Positions 22,086 through 33,677 of a stretch of DNA of 64,000 nucleotides are shown here, one piece after another; position 1 is the stretch's first letter; each line of letters begins with the position of its first letter. Origin of the DNA: Hymenopus coronatus. Its lineage: Eukaryota; Arthropoda; Insecta; Mantodea; Hymenopodidae. Where the stretch lies: positions 8,476,001 through 8,540,000 of the forward strand of contig CM060893.1 in NCBI GenBank assembly GCA_030762935.1, given 5' to 3'. Made by a program: the position numbers and the translations under genes. The notes beneath the pieces are model-generated. The model was not told the DNA's origin, made no database searches, and saw only the letters and a program-made list of their open reading frames with translations.

Positions 22086-22399
22086 CGGTATGCCATTCAA
22101 TCTTTCAACTGATATGTTTTTTATGCGGTTCAACCACCCTTCGAGAACTACCTTAATGACGACTTACCTTCATAAGTACTTAGTATTCAGGTAATATTAA
22201 CATGTTATCAGCCAACTATTTAGGCTATTTTTATTATAATGGTAATACTTCTCTCTTGTATATATTGAGTATTATACAGGGTAATGATTGTATCAAAATA
22301 TATTGCCATTTATGGAGGTACCTTATTGGAGTTGTCACTATCTTTCCGTTATGGCAAGAGGAGACACTTTCAATCCACCACAAACTTTTTGTGTTTTAG

Positions 22400-22554
22400 G
22401 TATCCATGCAATTGTGAAAACAGGCTCGAAGCTGAGTTACATTATTTACAACTTGAGTACTGGGCGAGCAGAGCAGGACAGCCCATTCCCATCTGACACC
22501 ACCTCGTTCCTGGGTCTGGAGCCACAGAACATCAGTTTGGTCAGTGCAGGCGAG
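22400..22554 (+). CDS. UBR5: UBR5 exon 12
   Basis: Acceptor GTTTTAG, donor CGAG|GTGAGT. Encodes residues 735-786: GIHAIVKTGSKLSYIIYNLS, TGRAEQDSPFPSDTTSFLGL, then NISLVSAGE. Human UBR5 reads GVHAVLKTGNWVRYCIFDLA and TGKAEQENNFPTSSIAFLGQ. Ends in phase 0. Confidence 0.97.
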
Positions 22555-22679
22555 GTGAGTGAAATAATACAAAAACACTGAAGCTAGTAACAGTGAAGCA
22601 ACACAAATATCTTGGACTCAAAATAATGCTTTGCACCCCATTTTGAATGGATCTTCAGCTTCTCATAGTTGGTGTATAA

Positions 22680-22945
22680 ATTCTGGTGTTATTGCTGCTA
22701 GGACTGTTCATATCTAAGTACGTGGTACAAACTTTATTCTTCAAAATATCTTCTCCCAAACCTTTAAATCTGTGTCCATTTAATTGCTTTAATACTTCTT
22801 ACCTCCATATTTATTTCATAGCTAAAAGACAAAAAAGGATCTGCCACTGCTGACTTATCAATTTGCTAGTATTTAACATGTCTGAAGTGCTCTTCAACTA
22901 TGGTTTTTCTAATATAGATATGACCACAATCTAAGCAATTTAATT
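22680..22945 (-). mobile_element. Penelope-like GIY-YIG fragment
   Basis: The minus strand reads YQLNCLDCGHIYIRKT, then VEEHFRHVKY and QIDKSAVADPF, matching the GIY-YIG region of the other Penelope-like fragments here. It is short and broken, and abuts a family H copy. Confidence 0.6.
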
Positions 22946-22962
22946 GATAAATGACAGATTTT

Positions 22963-23790
22963 TACTTTCTCTACACATACTATGTAAATGGTGTATAGAA
23001 AAAGTATTACACTCCACCCAAAATATTGATACCAAGATTTCACTGGAAATAAATGTTTTAAGGTCCCCTGAATCCAAAAAAAGCATTTTCAGAAAAAGGT
23101 CTGTATGTTTGTGAACAAACATGATATCTCAAAAACAAAAAGTCGATAAAATACCAAACTTAGCATTTAAGTTTAGTATCTTCCAGAGATGCGACACGAA
23201 GATTTTGAGAAAAATCCCCCTACCCCAAACTACCCTTTACATGGAACTTTTTTCGAAGATTTTGATTTTCTCAAAAATGGCTAACAATTGTGATTAAAAT
23301 ATTGCATATTAAAGATATTTACCTGACAAATAAAATGTATATCTTAAATTTTCTGGGAATAGCCTCTAAAGACTACTTTATTCTGGATGAATTTTGCATA
23401 ACTGCTAAACCGTAAGAGATGGACAAAAACTTACCGCACAAATAATGTAGAGCACGTTAAAACACACAATTTATGTAATATAAATTTTTTATGTAGAGTT
23501 GACCATTTTTTAAATATTCCTTGTTATTGGTTTCAGTTTTAAAAAACATACTTTTCTCCTATAGGAATTTGTGAACTCCTGTCCATACAATTAAAGAAAC
23601 TTCAGTTACATAGCAACCAGCTTTTTACTATCACTTTAACCTATGGTACTCCCTTATTTCGCTTCTACTTACAAGGAAGCAAGTAAAAAGACTAATTCTG
23701 CTAATTTTTTCTCATAAGCTTTTTAACAATAATTTGTTGCAGAGATGAGAAAGTCATGTGGATGGAACACATGGTTTTTAATTATTTATT
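22963..23790 (+). repeat. Repeat family H, copy H3
   Basis: Full-length forward copy. The hairpin end is at about 22966-23005 (TTTACTTTCTCTACAC, then GGTGTATAGAAAAAGT). The middle has GATGCGACACGAAGATTTTG and CCCCAAACTACCCTTTACAT. The distal end is GAAAGTCATGTGGATGGAAC at about 23750. Confidence 0.75.
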
Positions 23791-24229
23791 TTGAAGCACT
23801 AAAATAAACCCAATTTTTCTTCAAGATTTTTTGTTTGTCCATGGATAAGTAAACTTTTTACAATTGTAATTGTCTTTTTTCTTAAGAGGGTTTCACCTTA
23901 TCACATTTTTTATATTTATATTTTTCAATTTTCTGCTTATAAAACCAGTATTAAAACCATTTAATAGGGCTGTGTTGATATTCTTTCCTAAATTTGTCTC
24001 TTGAGGGATATATTCAACAGCCTGTAGATTAAACTATTAAAAACAGTAAATTTATGCAATTTTTATGTAATTATAATGTTAGTTGGTTCTTCCTTTTTAA
24101 ATAATTATAAGAAGATTAGTGAAGTGGTGTCAAAACATTATTTTGTCTAAAGTACATAGTGAAATAATTACATAAAAGTTTTATATTTACTTTATGCAAT
24201 TCTTTCTTAGGTGTTTACCTCAGAACTAA
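23791..24229 (+). other. Intron 12, unassigned part
   Basis: AT-rich intron sequence in which I see no gene or named element. Confidence 0.4.
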
Positions 24230-24382
24230 TATTAAGGAATGTCTTTTCGTTTTTGAGCTATGCTGTCCACAGACACATACACAGATATATTTCTGGTGAA
24301 ATCTCGGTATTGAATTTTTGGATGCAATACAATACCTTATACACTATGTACATAGTACATGCAGAGAAAGTAAAAAGGACTC
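24230..24382 (-). repeat. Repeat family H end fragment
   Basis: Only the hairpin-proximal 150 bp of family H is present, in reverse orientation: TTTTTGAGCTATGCTGTCC, AATCTCGGTATTGAATTTTT, then ACACTATGTACATAGTAC and GCAGAGAAAGTAAAAA. Confidence 0.55.
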
Positions 24383-24575
24383 CAGGTTGAAAAGTTTGGG
24401 AACATTGGCGTAAGAGAATGTATCCACAAGTATTTAGAATTTTATCCCTCTAATTAAGAGTGTCGTGTTTTAAATTTGCTTCTGCGCTACTATTTTATTG
24501 GTTGATTGGAAGCATTTAAAATGTACTGAAATGTTTGCTAAGCTGTTAAATGACATGATGCTCTTTATATTGCAG

Positions 24576-24858
24576 ACAAATGAGAGTGTGCTGATCCTCC
24601 GTGATGGTAACAGCACTATTTATCCCCTGGCAAAAGACTGTGTGGACAGTATTCGTGATCCACACTGGCTGGATCTGCCCCCAGTGCGCTGTGTTGGTGC
24701 GGGCACACATTCTCTGAGTGTTGCCCAAGGTTCCAATCTAAAGAATCAAGTGGCCGTAATAGTAATGGCTCTGGACTCGCAAGTTCTCATGCCGAGAATA
24801 CTGCGTTGTGACTTGGAGGGAGTGAAGCAAGTGCTGGCAAACCTGGAACAGGATCCCA
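24576..24858 (+). CDS. UBR5: UBR5 exon 13: end of propeller region
   Basis: Acceptor ATTGCAG, donor CCCA|GTAAGT. Encodes residues 787-880: [40 protein letters not shown], then [20 protein letters not shown]. Human UBR5 has ILRDGNGTIYPMAKDC, IRDPDWLDLPP and AVIIMAVEKQTLMQHILRCD. Ends with one base of a Lys codon. Confidence 0.97.
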
Positions 24859-24951
24859 GTAAGTTAATCACTTTCTATTTATACAAATATAATACAGTCT
24901 TCATTTAGCGACCCTAATTTTGAAATATAACAGTTGGGAAGAGAATATTTT

Positions 24952-25828
24952 TGAGTTGGGTTTGTAACACTTAAGTATTACTTACGTATAATTTTTCCAG
25001 CCCGGTTTCGATGCCATGTGGGCATCATTGTCCATAGTTTCCAACTGAATTTCCACAGGGTGTTCTATGTTGAGGCGTGACGGTCCCTGGTGGCTGGGTG
25101 ACGAACTTCCACCATATATTTTGTGGCGGCAATTCAAAGTTGAATATGAGGTGTTGGTTTTTAATGATATGGATTTTTTCCCAGACGTCGAGCTCAGCCG
25201 CAAATCTGGCAGGTTTTATAAGGCGTATGTTAAGCACTATTTCATGGTTATTAGACCAAAAGTGGTTTGCAATGGCTGATTTGTCAGTTTGTTTGTATTT
25301 TACTGCTCTCATGTGTTCTTTAAGTTTGTTTCAAGGTGTCTTTTTGTTTTACCAATGTAAAATTTGTTGCAATCCGCGCAATTTATTCTGTAGATTCCTG
25401 ATTTTTTATGTTCTGGGATTTGGTCTTTTTGGTTGTTGCATAGCATTTTTTATAGGCTGAACTTATTCTGGGGGGCAAGTGTGATTTTATTTTTTTTTAA
25501 TATTTTTTGAAACTTGTGGTGTAGTTTTGGGTGATAAGTAAACTTTTTGAAGCAAGGTTTATGTATTGCTGGGTTCAATTTTGCGGTTTCTGTGATTAAT
25601 TTCCGTTGTTTAAACTTTTTCATTTTATTATCTATTAATTTTTGGTTGAAGCCATTGTTTCTAGCAGTTGATATTATGTGTTTGCATTCTGTGTTGTATT
25701 CTTCATCTTTTAATGGCGTGAAGACAAGTCTATGGGTGAGGCTATTGAGTACTGCATGTTTGTGAGATATCGAAACCGCTCTGGAAAAATTATACGTGAT
25801 ACTTAAATGCTACAAACCCAACTCAAAA
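24952..25828 (-). mobile_element. Penelope-like element fragment with inverted ends
   Basis: Inverted repeats of about 45 bp bound it: GAGTTGGGTTTGTAACACTT then AGTATTACTTACGTATAA on the left, and their complement at about 25784-25828. The minus strand gives, in order, KKFTYHPKLHHKFQKILKK (linker after the polymerase), then GIYRINCADCNKFYIGKTKR-like sequence near 25340-25390 and HMRAVKYKQTDKSAIANHFW (GIY-YIG domain). The polymerase proper is missing. Confidence 0.8.
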
Positions 25829-26494
25829 ATATTCTATCCATAAGTATCACTGTTCCAAAATATCCTTTCATTAAAATTGTTCATAACAGTTGTGATTGTC
25901 TCGTCATTTTGCTAGATATTTCTGAGTATCATATGCTGTGATTATGGCAAGAGTGCTGACAACAATAGAGATGGATGTAACTTTCACAATGAATTGTTAT
26001 GAACAGTCATTCAGATGTGTGCAGAAATGCATATGATATGGAGAAGGCTGTCAGGGATGGGGACATGGAAATTTAAATGTCTTTTACTGCATGACAATAC
26101 ATTCCCAGGTTTAGAATGTAAACTCTGCAATTTCTGTTTTAGCCCTAAAAGAAAGCTTTTTGACCATCTGAAAACCTTATAATCTACCTGGTGATATACT
26201 GTTAACTTTGCAATGCAAAATGAAACATACAAACTGTGGTTGCAACCTTCCACATGCTTCTCTGCTGATACATATCCCAGTCCTACAAAACTTGAAACTT
26301 ATTTTTCACTGCATACTAATTGGAAAATCTATATTGTGAATGCAAGATGATCAGAAACTAGTCTGAGAAATTTTGTGTTCAAAGTGAAGCAAACTCTTGA
26401 TCTCTTAGAATGCATTCTGTTTTTTTCATTTGAGTTGTGACTTTTTGGTAGTAGTAATGTTAATTAAGATGATGGCCTATTGTTTTGTTTACAG
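25829..26494 (+). other. Intron 13, unassigned part
   Basis: No gene or named repeat was recognised between the Penelope-like fragment and exon 14. Confidence 0.45.
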
Positions 26495-26611
26495 AGTATT
26501 GCAGCTCCACGTTGCAAGCTGTTGTATCTGAAAGATGTGATGGAAATAGGAACATATTCCATGCTTGTGTCACAATGTGCGCTCCAACATCAAACAAGGA
26601 AGGAGATCAAG
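26495..26611 (+). CDS. UBR5: UBR5 exon 14
   Basis: Acceptor TTTACAG, donor CAAG|GTAACT. Encodes about residues 881-919: [20 protein letters not shown], then [13 protein letters not shown]. Human UBR5 reads [20 protein letters not shown] and PTSNKE. The correct frame is not the longest open frame here; it is fixed by the phase of exon 13 and by this match. Confidence 0.96.
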
Positions 26612-26621
26612 GTAACTGTTT

Positions 26622-26720
26622 CACATACTAGAGAAGGTATTGTATTGCACCAAAAATATGTTTTGAGGTCCCTTTAATGGCTGTAACAATCTTGATTAAA
26701 ATGCTTACATTATAGACGCA
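26622..26720 (+). repeat. Repeat family H fragment
   Basis: Begins AGAGAAGGTATTGTATTGCA then CCAAAAATATGTTTTGAGGT, as at the hairpin-proximal part of H4 and H5. It jumps after about 60 bp to the AATCTTGATTAAAATGCTTA block, so it is internally deleted. Confidence 0.45.
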
Positions 26721-27040
26721 TAATATGTGAGTTCAGCGGAATTAGGGTCATCCATTGGATTTTTCGCTTCCTACCAATGCACAGTGGTAAGGAAGTAACT
26801 CCTACCACACACTGAGTATCCTGCAATATAATGGAAATTCTTCCAGTTTAATTTTCCCAGCTTGCGACCAGTGAGAGCTCCAATGGCTGTTTGATGTCAC
26901 AGCCGCTGGAATAAATTCCTTAGTGAAGAGCCTAATGTACTTTTATGGATATAATATGCCTTGCCAAGGAACAAGAATAAGAAAGTTAAAATATTTGACT
27001 GATGTTTGGAGGAATTTAGTAACAGTGACGGTCAAATTAT

Positions 27041-27537
27041 ATGTGATATTAATTTGTTGAGTTGGTTTTTTTAACACTACGTCACTTACGTTCTTATTAT
27101 GAGGGACTAATTTCGGAAGCCTATGCTTCCATTTTCAACCTCACGGGTCCCAACTGCCGTTGGTGGTTGCATTTGCTTGTGTTCTCTTCTCTGGTGGTGA
27201 AATAATGAACTTCTTAACTAAGCTGTCTACTGGCGGGACTTCAAAGTTTATTTGTGATCTTTGTTTTTCCATATGAGGATGTTTTCCCAGGTTGTGATTT
27301 CTGTGTCTCCTGACATGGTTTTTAGCAATTCTGGATTTGGGTCTAGGTTATGGTTTTCTTTCCAGAAGTGAAATGCTACGGCTGATTTATCTTTGTTTCA
27401 ATTTTAGGTTTTTAAAGTGCTCTTTGGATCTGATTTTTAAACTTCTTTTTGTTTGTCCTATGTAGAACTTTTCACAATTTGTGCATTTAAGTGACTTAGT
27501 GTTAGAAAACAAACTCAACAAATTAATATCACATATA
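27041..27537 (-). mobile_element. Penelope-like GIY-YIG fragment with inverted ends
   Basis: Ends GTGATATTAATTTGTTGAGT (27043) and its complement ACTCAACAAATTAATATCAC (about 27535). The minus strand carries CEKFYIGQTKRSLKIRSKEH, LKTMSGDTEITTWENILIWK and a DSLVKKFI-type end, with frameshifts. It lies antisense to UBR5. Confidence 0.75.
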
Positions 27538-28348
27538 AGTTAAAATATGGCTAATTCTTCTCTCCTGTTTGTAAGAAAATGTCGCATTAATTGAGAAGTC
27601 ATATAATACATGTGTGCTAGCTCTGTCGTTTGTTTCTGGTTTGCATTCTCTGTTAATGTGAATCAGCCTTTCAGCTTGCAGTAGTGAGGAATTGCAGAAT
27701 GCTGCTGAAAGCATTAACCCAAATTGCATGTTTCAATGAAAGATGTATTTTGAGATTAATGTCTTTTAATCTGGCTGGTCAATCAGATGATGAATGAAAT
27801 CAGTGAAAATATGTTCAAATGAGCCTAGGGTCTATGGAGCTACTGGACAGATTCTTGATGTTAAAATTGTTCTTGAAATATATATTTTTCTGCATAAAAG
27901 ATGTCATAAAATCCAAAATATAAAATTATTTTTATGGTAAGAATGTAAAAAAGAGTTGTAAATAATTTGAAACCTTTTCACAAGCATCTTTGTTTTGGAT
28001 GTTTTAGAAGTAGAAAATATATTTGATTAGCTAACCTAAAAGAATTATGAAGAGGAAACTTTGGTTGTCATATTAAAAATAATTTTTGGTGAGTCAAATT
28101 TAATTTAACTGTACAGAGTAATAGAACAATAAACTAACCTGTTTGATTACTGTCTGAAGTCAAAGTAATGGATTCTTCTGATGAAAAGTAACAAATAGAA
28201 TGGAATCTAATATTTAAGAAGGTGGTTAAGAGAGAGAGAATTTCTCATTGCTTATTTGATAGGGAGTTCGGAGATTAAGTAAGGACTCTTGTATATCGTT
28301 TTTCTTTTTATGGAAGTTTGTAAACAGTGTTTTTATTTATTTAACTAC
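27538..28348 (+). other. Intron 14, unassigned part
   Basis: AT-rich sequence with no recognised feature. Confidence 0.45.
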
Positions 28349-28547
28349 CAGTCGATTAATTACACTAAACAACAATTTTGGGATTTTTGCCGGAACATGT
28401 TTCAAAGGACTAGTTTCCTTCATTTTCAACCAGACATCGACTGGAAGTAGAGTCGATGTCCGGTTGAAAATGAAGGAAACAGTCCTTCGAAACATGTTCC
28501 AGCAAAAATCCCAAGTAAGTGTTGTTTAGTTTAATTAATCGACTCAT
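28349..28547. repeat. Fold-back palindrome of about 200 bp
   Basis: The arms contain CAGTCGATTAATTACACTAA, TTTTGCCGGAACATGTTTC, then TTCCTTCATTTTCAACC and GACATCGACT. The right arm repeats these as complements (AGTCGATGTCCGGTTGAAAA, GAAACATGTTCCAGCAAAAA, TTAATTAATCGACTC) with few mismatches, and the centre is only about 10 bp. The terminal part resembles the ends of the Penelope-like fragments. Confidence 0.8.
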
Positions 28548-29447
28548 CAAAAAAACAAAAAACAAAAAAAAACAAAAAAATAATCAAACTCATTTTCAAG
28601 TAGCAAATAAAGTGTGATCAGACAGACTAATTTGAACTTCTCACTTTCAGTAGTAAACCAGCTGCTAATCACACAGTTTTCATCTCATTGTGCCCTTCCA
28701 GGTTTGCTAGATGGTGTTTTTAAGGTCCACACATCATTGTGTGATTAGAAGTGTAAGGCATGCATGAGATTGCTGGACCTTAAAATCAATAGGTCTGCGA
28801 GCAGTTCTAAAATGCACTGTTGCCAAATGCATTTCAACAATAATTTGATGAACTCTCTCAGATTAGTGGTTAGCATTTGTGCAGTCTAACATAAAATCAA
28901 ATTGATCACAGATTAACTTTTTACCTAATGACTGGATGATTTGATTTGCATTTTTGATGAACGTAAGAGTTGCTATTATCAAAGTACCTAGAATGATCTA
29001 TATTAATCACTAAAGCCCACCATGCTAATTTAATAAAGATTTTTTTGTTTACTTGCATCAGATGCAGGCTCAGAAAATTACAACAAAAGGTTTATTGTAA
29101 AGGTCTAACGCTACAAGTTTCCAGCTAGATGTCTTGAAATGGTGCACCAAAATGTTGCCAACCATAAAAATTAACAAACTCCAGGTTAACTAGCATACAA
29201 AAACTTGGTATTTATATGATGCACTCCGTTAATGTAACCACAGGTTAACAAATCTTAGCTTTTAACTGAGATTGTAATTCAAGCCCCTGAACACTATTTA
29301 GTTAGATAATATGCAGATCTTGAAGCATAATATTATTTCTATAGTCCACCCAATTACTGCACTGTTTTAACTTGTATATTAATGCATAAGTATACAAAAG
29401 AAATATGTACACATATATAATAATGCACCTTTCTTTTCTGTTTGCAG
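28548..29447 (+). other. Intron 14, right part
   Basis: Begins with an A-rich low-complexity run (28549-28582). I see nothing identifiable after that. Confidence 0.45.
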
Positions 29448-29576
29448 AAAACAGTACCGTTACCAGCAATAACTCTGGTTTAGAGTCCATTAATGTTATT
29501 ACCAATGCTTTGGCTTCTCGTTCCGTGAGTCTTCGGGAGATGATGAGAAGGGCAACTGCAGCAGTACGTTCATCAG
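29448..29576 (+). CDS. UBR5: UBR5 exon 15
   Basis: Acceptor TTTGCAG, donor TCAG|GTAATT. Encodes about residues 920-962: a Ser/Asn-rich start, then NVITNALASRSVSLREMMRR, corresponding to human AIANAISV and LRLREMMRRSLRAA. This helical part is shorter than in human. It begins two bases into a codon and ends with one base. Confidence 0.94.
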
Positions 29577-29635
29577 GTAATTATATGCAAAAGTTCTAGA
29601 GCAATTGCTGATAAGTAAATTTAAATTAGCACTTT

Positions 29636-30692
29636 ACTATACCCACACCGCTGAATCCTTGCACTTGACAATTTTGGTGCTTTCGCGTATGGTTGGCTGT
29701 GCTGCATTTGCGGCATTGCTTGAGTAATTAGTAAGCAACATCTGATTACAAATGTCTCTATCATGTGTAACGACAAATATAAAGAGTGTACATAGTAAAT
29801 GAATGCCAATGAATAGCAAAATTAAATTTGTTATTATTGATGTTAACTGAAAATGCATGTAGCATATAGTATACATTGTCGGCCTCCTTGGTGTAATGGT
29901 TACCATGCTGACTTCATATACCCAAGGTCGCGGGTTCAAACCTGGCAGAGGACGATGGATTTTTTCGGGTGTAAAAATCCTTAGCATGGTTTCCTTCAGA
30001 AGGAAAGTAAAGCCGTTGGTTCCGTGTCGTAGATTTACGGCACATAAAAGAACCTAAAGCCTGATAGAGATGCCTCTGAGCAAAATTAGGCGGTCTTTCA
30101 CGCCCAATATAGAATGGGACACTGAGAACTACAGCAGTTAAAAGAGCGTCCATAAATAACACACCATTTCCATTACGACAATATAGAACAGATTAATGCA
30201 AAATAGCTCGTTACAATGAGAGAAAGGTATAACAAAATGATTTTCACCAATTTAGAATTTTAATGCCTCATCAATTCCATCCGTCTCCGTTGTCATCATC
30301 TTCACCGTCACATTCACTGATGGTTCCTGTGCTTTTTGTGAACATGATTCACTTTCTTCCTTGTAGCAGCGTCCACTCTCACCACACTTTCCCGCAATTG
30401 TGAAAGTCTTGTTATATTCCCTCACGTACAAACAATAACAACAAATAATATGTATCTTGTACAGAACAGCTCAACGCACTTGTTAGGAGTTCACAAACTG
30501 ACCACGTGGTTGGAAATAGCCAGATATTGCAACGGTGCAGCATTTAGATGCGTTTCCGTTATCTGACTGACTGGAATGCTTTTTTGTGATTGGTTCAGAA
30601 AGTCAAACGGGTCAAGCTTTTCATGTTTTCTGTGGATGTACTAAACTCCTAACTGTGCAGTGCAACGATTCAGCGGCAGGGATATAAGCGTT
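29636..30692 (+). mobile_element. C-TIR DNA transposon relic hosting SINE A
   Basis: Left end TATACCCACACCGCTGAATC, then CTTGCACTTGACAATT; right end near 30650-30692 is the complement (AACGATTCAGCGGCAGGGAT, then ATA). The same ends bound the copy at 58196-58930, and the interiors match in opposite orientation, for example AACAAAATGATTTTCACCA here versus its complement there. A SINE A copy lies inside at 29879-30171. The superfamily is unknown; TA flanks are compatible with a Tc1/pogo-type element. Confidence 0.65.
29879..30171 (+). mobile_element. tRNA-derived SINE A, full-length
   Basis: A box region TTGGTGTAATGGTTACCATG and B box GGTCGCGGGTTCAAACCTG, followed by a body with GAGGACGATGGATTTTTTCG, CCTGATAGAGATGCCTCTGA and a 3' end CATAAATAACACACCATTTC. 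It is nested in the C-TIR element. Confidence 0.85.
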
Positions 30693-31214
30693 TGTTTTAT
30701 GTCAGGCTTCAGCCAGGTGCTGTTCCCATTGTCAGATTGCAATTGCTAAGCAACAACATTCTGGAGTGTTTTACACTTAAATTAGGAATTTTAGGGAGTG
30801 CAAAGGATGATATATCATCCATCAAGTGTTAGGTCCTATGGCCTGTTATGAGCTCTCTGTAGAGAAGCATTGTCAATCTGTCATGTGTTGCTAGAGTGTG
30901 CTCCTCTAGCACATTTACAAGCAATTTTGCAACTGCAGGGGTCCTGGTGGATGATACCAGAGCTTAGAAAAGGTTTTTAAATTTTTATGCAAGGGAGTTT
31001 TGCAATAAAGATTTGGTTTTAGTTTTATTTATCCTGATGGATGACAATAGGTAGGTTTTTTAATCTATTATCACGGGTGACTTCTGCAATGTAGATTTAG
31101 TTTTATTTATATATGCACCATTTTTCATTCCATTATTTGATATAGTTTTGTAGACTTATCTCTCTCTGGTTTTCAGGGAGTTTTATTTACACTTGATTTT
31201 TACGTTCTCTAGAT
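30693..31214 (+). other. Intron 15, unassigned part
   Basis: Contains a diverged direct repeat (GATTTGGTTTTAGTTTTATT at about 31010 and GATTTAGTTTTATTTATATA at about 31095). No gene or named element seen. Confidence 0.4.
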
Positions 31215-32040
31215 CTGTATGTACAATGTACATATTCAATAGAGAAGGTATTGTTTTCCACACAAAAATTCTATGTTGAGATTTCACCAGAAATATATGT
31301 TTTGGGGTCCCCATGTCCGAAAAAAGCATTTTAACAAAAAGATCCATGTGTGTTTGTGGACAGCATGCTCAAAAACAAAAAGGCTGTTAAATACCAAACT
31401 TAGTATTTAGGTTTAGGGTCTTCCAAGGATGCGACACAAATATTTTCAAGAAAATCCCCCCCCCCCCCCCCAACAAACTACTCTTACTTGGAAAATTTTT
31501 CAAAAATTTTGATTTTCTCAAAAATGGCTCTAACAAAATTGATTGGAATACTGTATACTAAAGATATTTTCATCCCAAATAAAATGTATATCTTGAATTT
31601 TCTGGAAATAGCCTATGAAGATTTTATTCTGGATGAATTTTACTTAACTGCTAAACCATAAGAGATACACACAAATTTCCTACACAAAAAATGTAGATCT
31701 CGTCAAAACACACAATTTAGGTCCTTTACATTTTTGTTGTGGAGGTAAATCTCCGAGATATTCTTGTTATTGGTTTCAGATTTAAAGTACTTAACTTTTC
31801 TCACATGGAAATATGTAAACTCGGGTCATGTATAGAAACTGATTTCAATCACATGGCAACCAGCTTTTAAAAGATTTGACTTTTGTTTTAGCATAGGGTA
31901 CTGCCTCATTTCCCTTTTATTTCCAAGGAAGCGAGTAATAAGACTATGTCTGCTAGTCTATTAGCATGCAATAAGCTTCATAACAGTAAGTTGTTACAGA
32001 GATGTAGAGAAAGTGATGAGAATGAAACAAATCAGATTTT
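31215..32040 (+). repeat. Repeat family H, copy H4
   Basis: Forward copy: hairpin-like start at 31205-31250, CACCAGAAATATATGTTTTG, GATGCGACACAAATATTTTC, a poly-C run (31457-31470), ATGTATATCTTGAATTTTCT, and an end at GAATGAAACAAATCAGATTT. A second copy follows after about 430 bp. Confidence 0.75.
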
Positions 32041-32464
32041 TATATCTTGGCTTGTGATGCAATTTATTTTATGAGTACTAATTATCCTCATCATTATGTT
32101 ATGATCTTGTAAAACAAGAATTTTGTTTCCACCTCTTTTTGGGGCATCCCAGAGATCTCTTCTCATGAGTTTGGTAATGGAGCAAAGATTTAGAGATTCT
32201 GTGTGATGTCATTCATCTTATGTGACTTGCCCAGTTCTAACACAGTATATCAAATGGAAAACAGGCTCCAGGCCATTTTTTACATTACAGTTTCATTTCA
32301 TTTGTTCTTTAGTTCATCCAGCTTAAGACCATGCTATATTACCGTAACACAGTACTGGCCTTGCTTGTGTTTTAAATTGACGTAACCTTATATTTTTCTG
32401 GACTAAGGGAGAGGATTTAATTGCTTTGTTGAATATCCCCATAGTTTTGGAAATATTTACAATT

Positions 32465-33297
32465 TTATTTTTACTTTCTTTACACGTACTATGTACGTAG
32501 TGCATAGAGAAGATATTGTATTGTACCCAAAAATTCAATACCAGGATTTCTCCAGAAATTAATGTTTTGGGACCACCTGAAACCAAAAACAAAGGATTTT
32601 TAGAAAAGTGTGTGTATATGTGGGTAGCATAGCTCAAAAATGAAAAGTCTGTTAAATACCAAACTTGATATTTAAGTTGAGTATATTCCAAGGATGCGAC
32701 ACATTTTCAAGAAAAGCCCCACCTACCCTTTACATGGAAAAAATGTTGAACATTTTGGTTTTTTCAAAAATGGCTCAAACGATTTTCATTAAAATCTCTT
32801 ATATTTAAGATATTACATGACAAATAACATGTATTTCTAGAATTTTCAGGGAATAGCCCCTGAGGACCTCTTTATTCTTGATGAATTTTTCTGAATTTTG
32901 CATAACTGGTAAACTGAAAGAGATAGACAAAAACTAATTACACAAAAACACACCTTAAAACACACAATTTATGTTATGTACATTTTTTTCATGACCATTT
33001 TTGAGATATTTTTGTTATTGGTTTCAGTTTTAAAATGCATTTCTCATACAGGAACCTGTCAGCTCCTGACCATGCAAAGAAACGGATTTCAATCCCATAG
33101 CAACCACATTTTATAACGTGTGACTCGGTTTAGCCTAGTGTATTCCCTATTTTCCTTCTTCTTATAAGGAACTAAGCAATAAGACCGTTTCTGATAATGT
33201 GTATCTTGATTAGCATGAAGTAGATAGCTTATTAACAATAATTTGTTATAGAGATAAATGGAAAGTCATGTGAATGGAACACATCAGATTTTTTGTA
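32465..33297 (+). repeat. Repeat family H, copy H5
   Basis: Forward copy with a clear hairpin (TTTACTTTCTTTACACGTAC, then GTAGTGCATAGAGAAG at 32467-32512), AGGATGCGACACATTTTCAA in the middle and GTCATGTGAATGGAACACAT at the end. Together with H4 it forms a pair in the same orientation. Confidence 0.75.
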
Positions 33298-33494
33298 TCT
33301 ATTTCATCTTCAAAGGTTAGATTATAGCCTAAATATGAGAAGACTTTCATATTTCTAAAAACTTATCCAAAGATATTTTACTGGGAGGACATGTTATTTC
33401 GCACAGAAGGGCATAATTTGGTTTTTCTCTGTATTTATTTTCATGTATATTTTTCCAGCAATGTTTAGGTTTGAATATTTTCAGAAGTTGCTAT

Positions 33495-33672
33495 TAATAG
33501 TATTGTTTCCAAAAGCCAATAAAATGTATTTGGAAGCAGTCAAGCTCTTTTTGCCTCCATTCTTGAATAATTCTATTCATATATGTTGAGAACAGAAAGG
33601 GGGAGAGAGCACAACCTTGCCTTACTCTTATATTAATTTGTAGCCTATCAGAATTCTTATTATTGGCAATTG
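33495..33672 (-). mobile_element. LINE reverse transcriptase fragment
   Basis: The minus strand reads RVRQGCALSPFLFSTYMNRI, then IQEWRQKELDCFQI, without a stop. This is the conserved R.GC.LSP.LF motif of LINE polymerases just before the catalytic FADD region. About 55 codons remain. Confidence 0.7.
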
Positions 33673-33677
33673 AAAGT

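Noticed and set aside
29879..29952. tRNA gene (also the heads at 9446, 37930, 42736, 43687 and 50668)
   Set aside because: A and B boxes are present but each is followed by the same long non-tRNA body, and the acceptor stem does not close. They are SINE heads.
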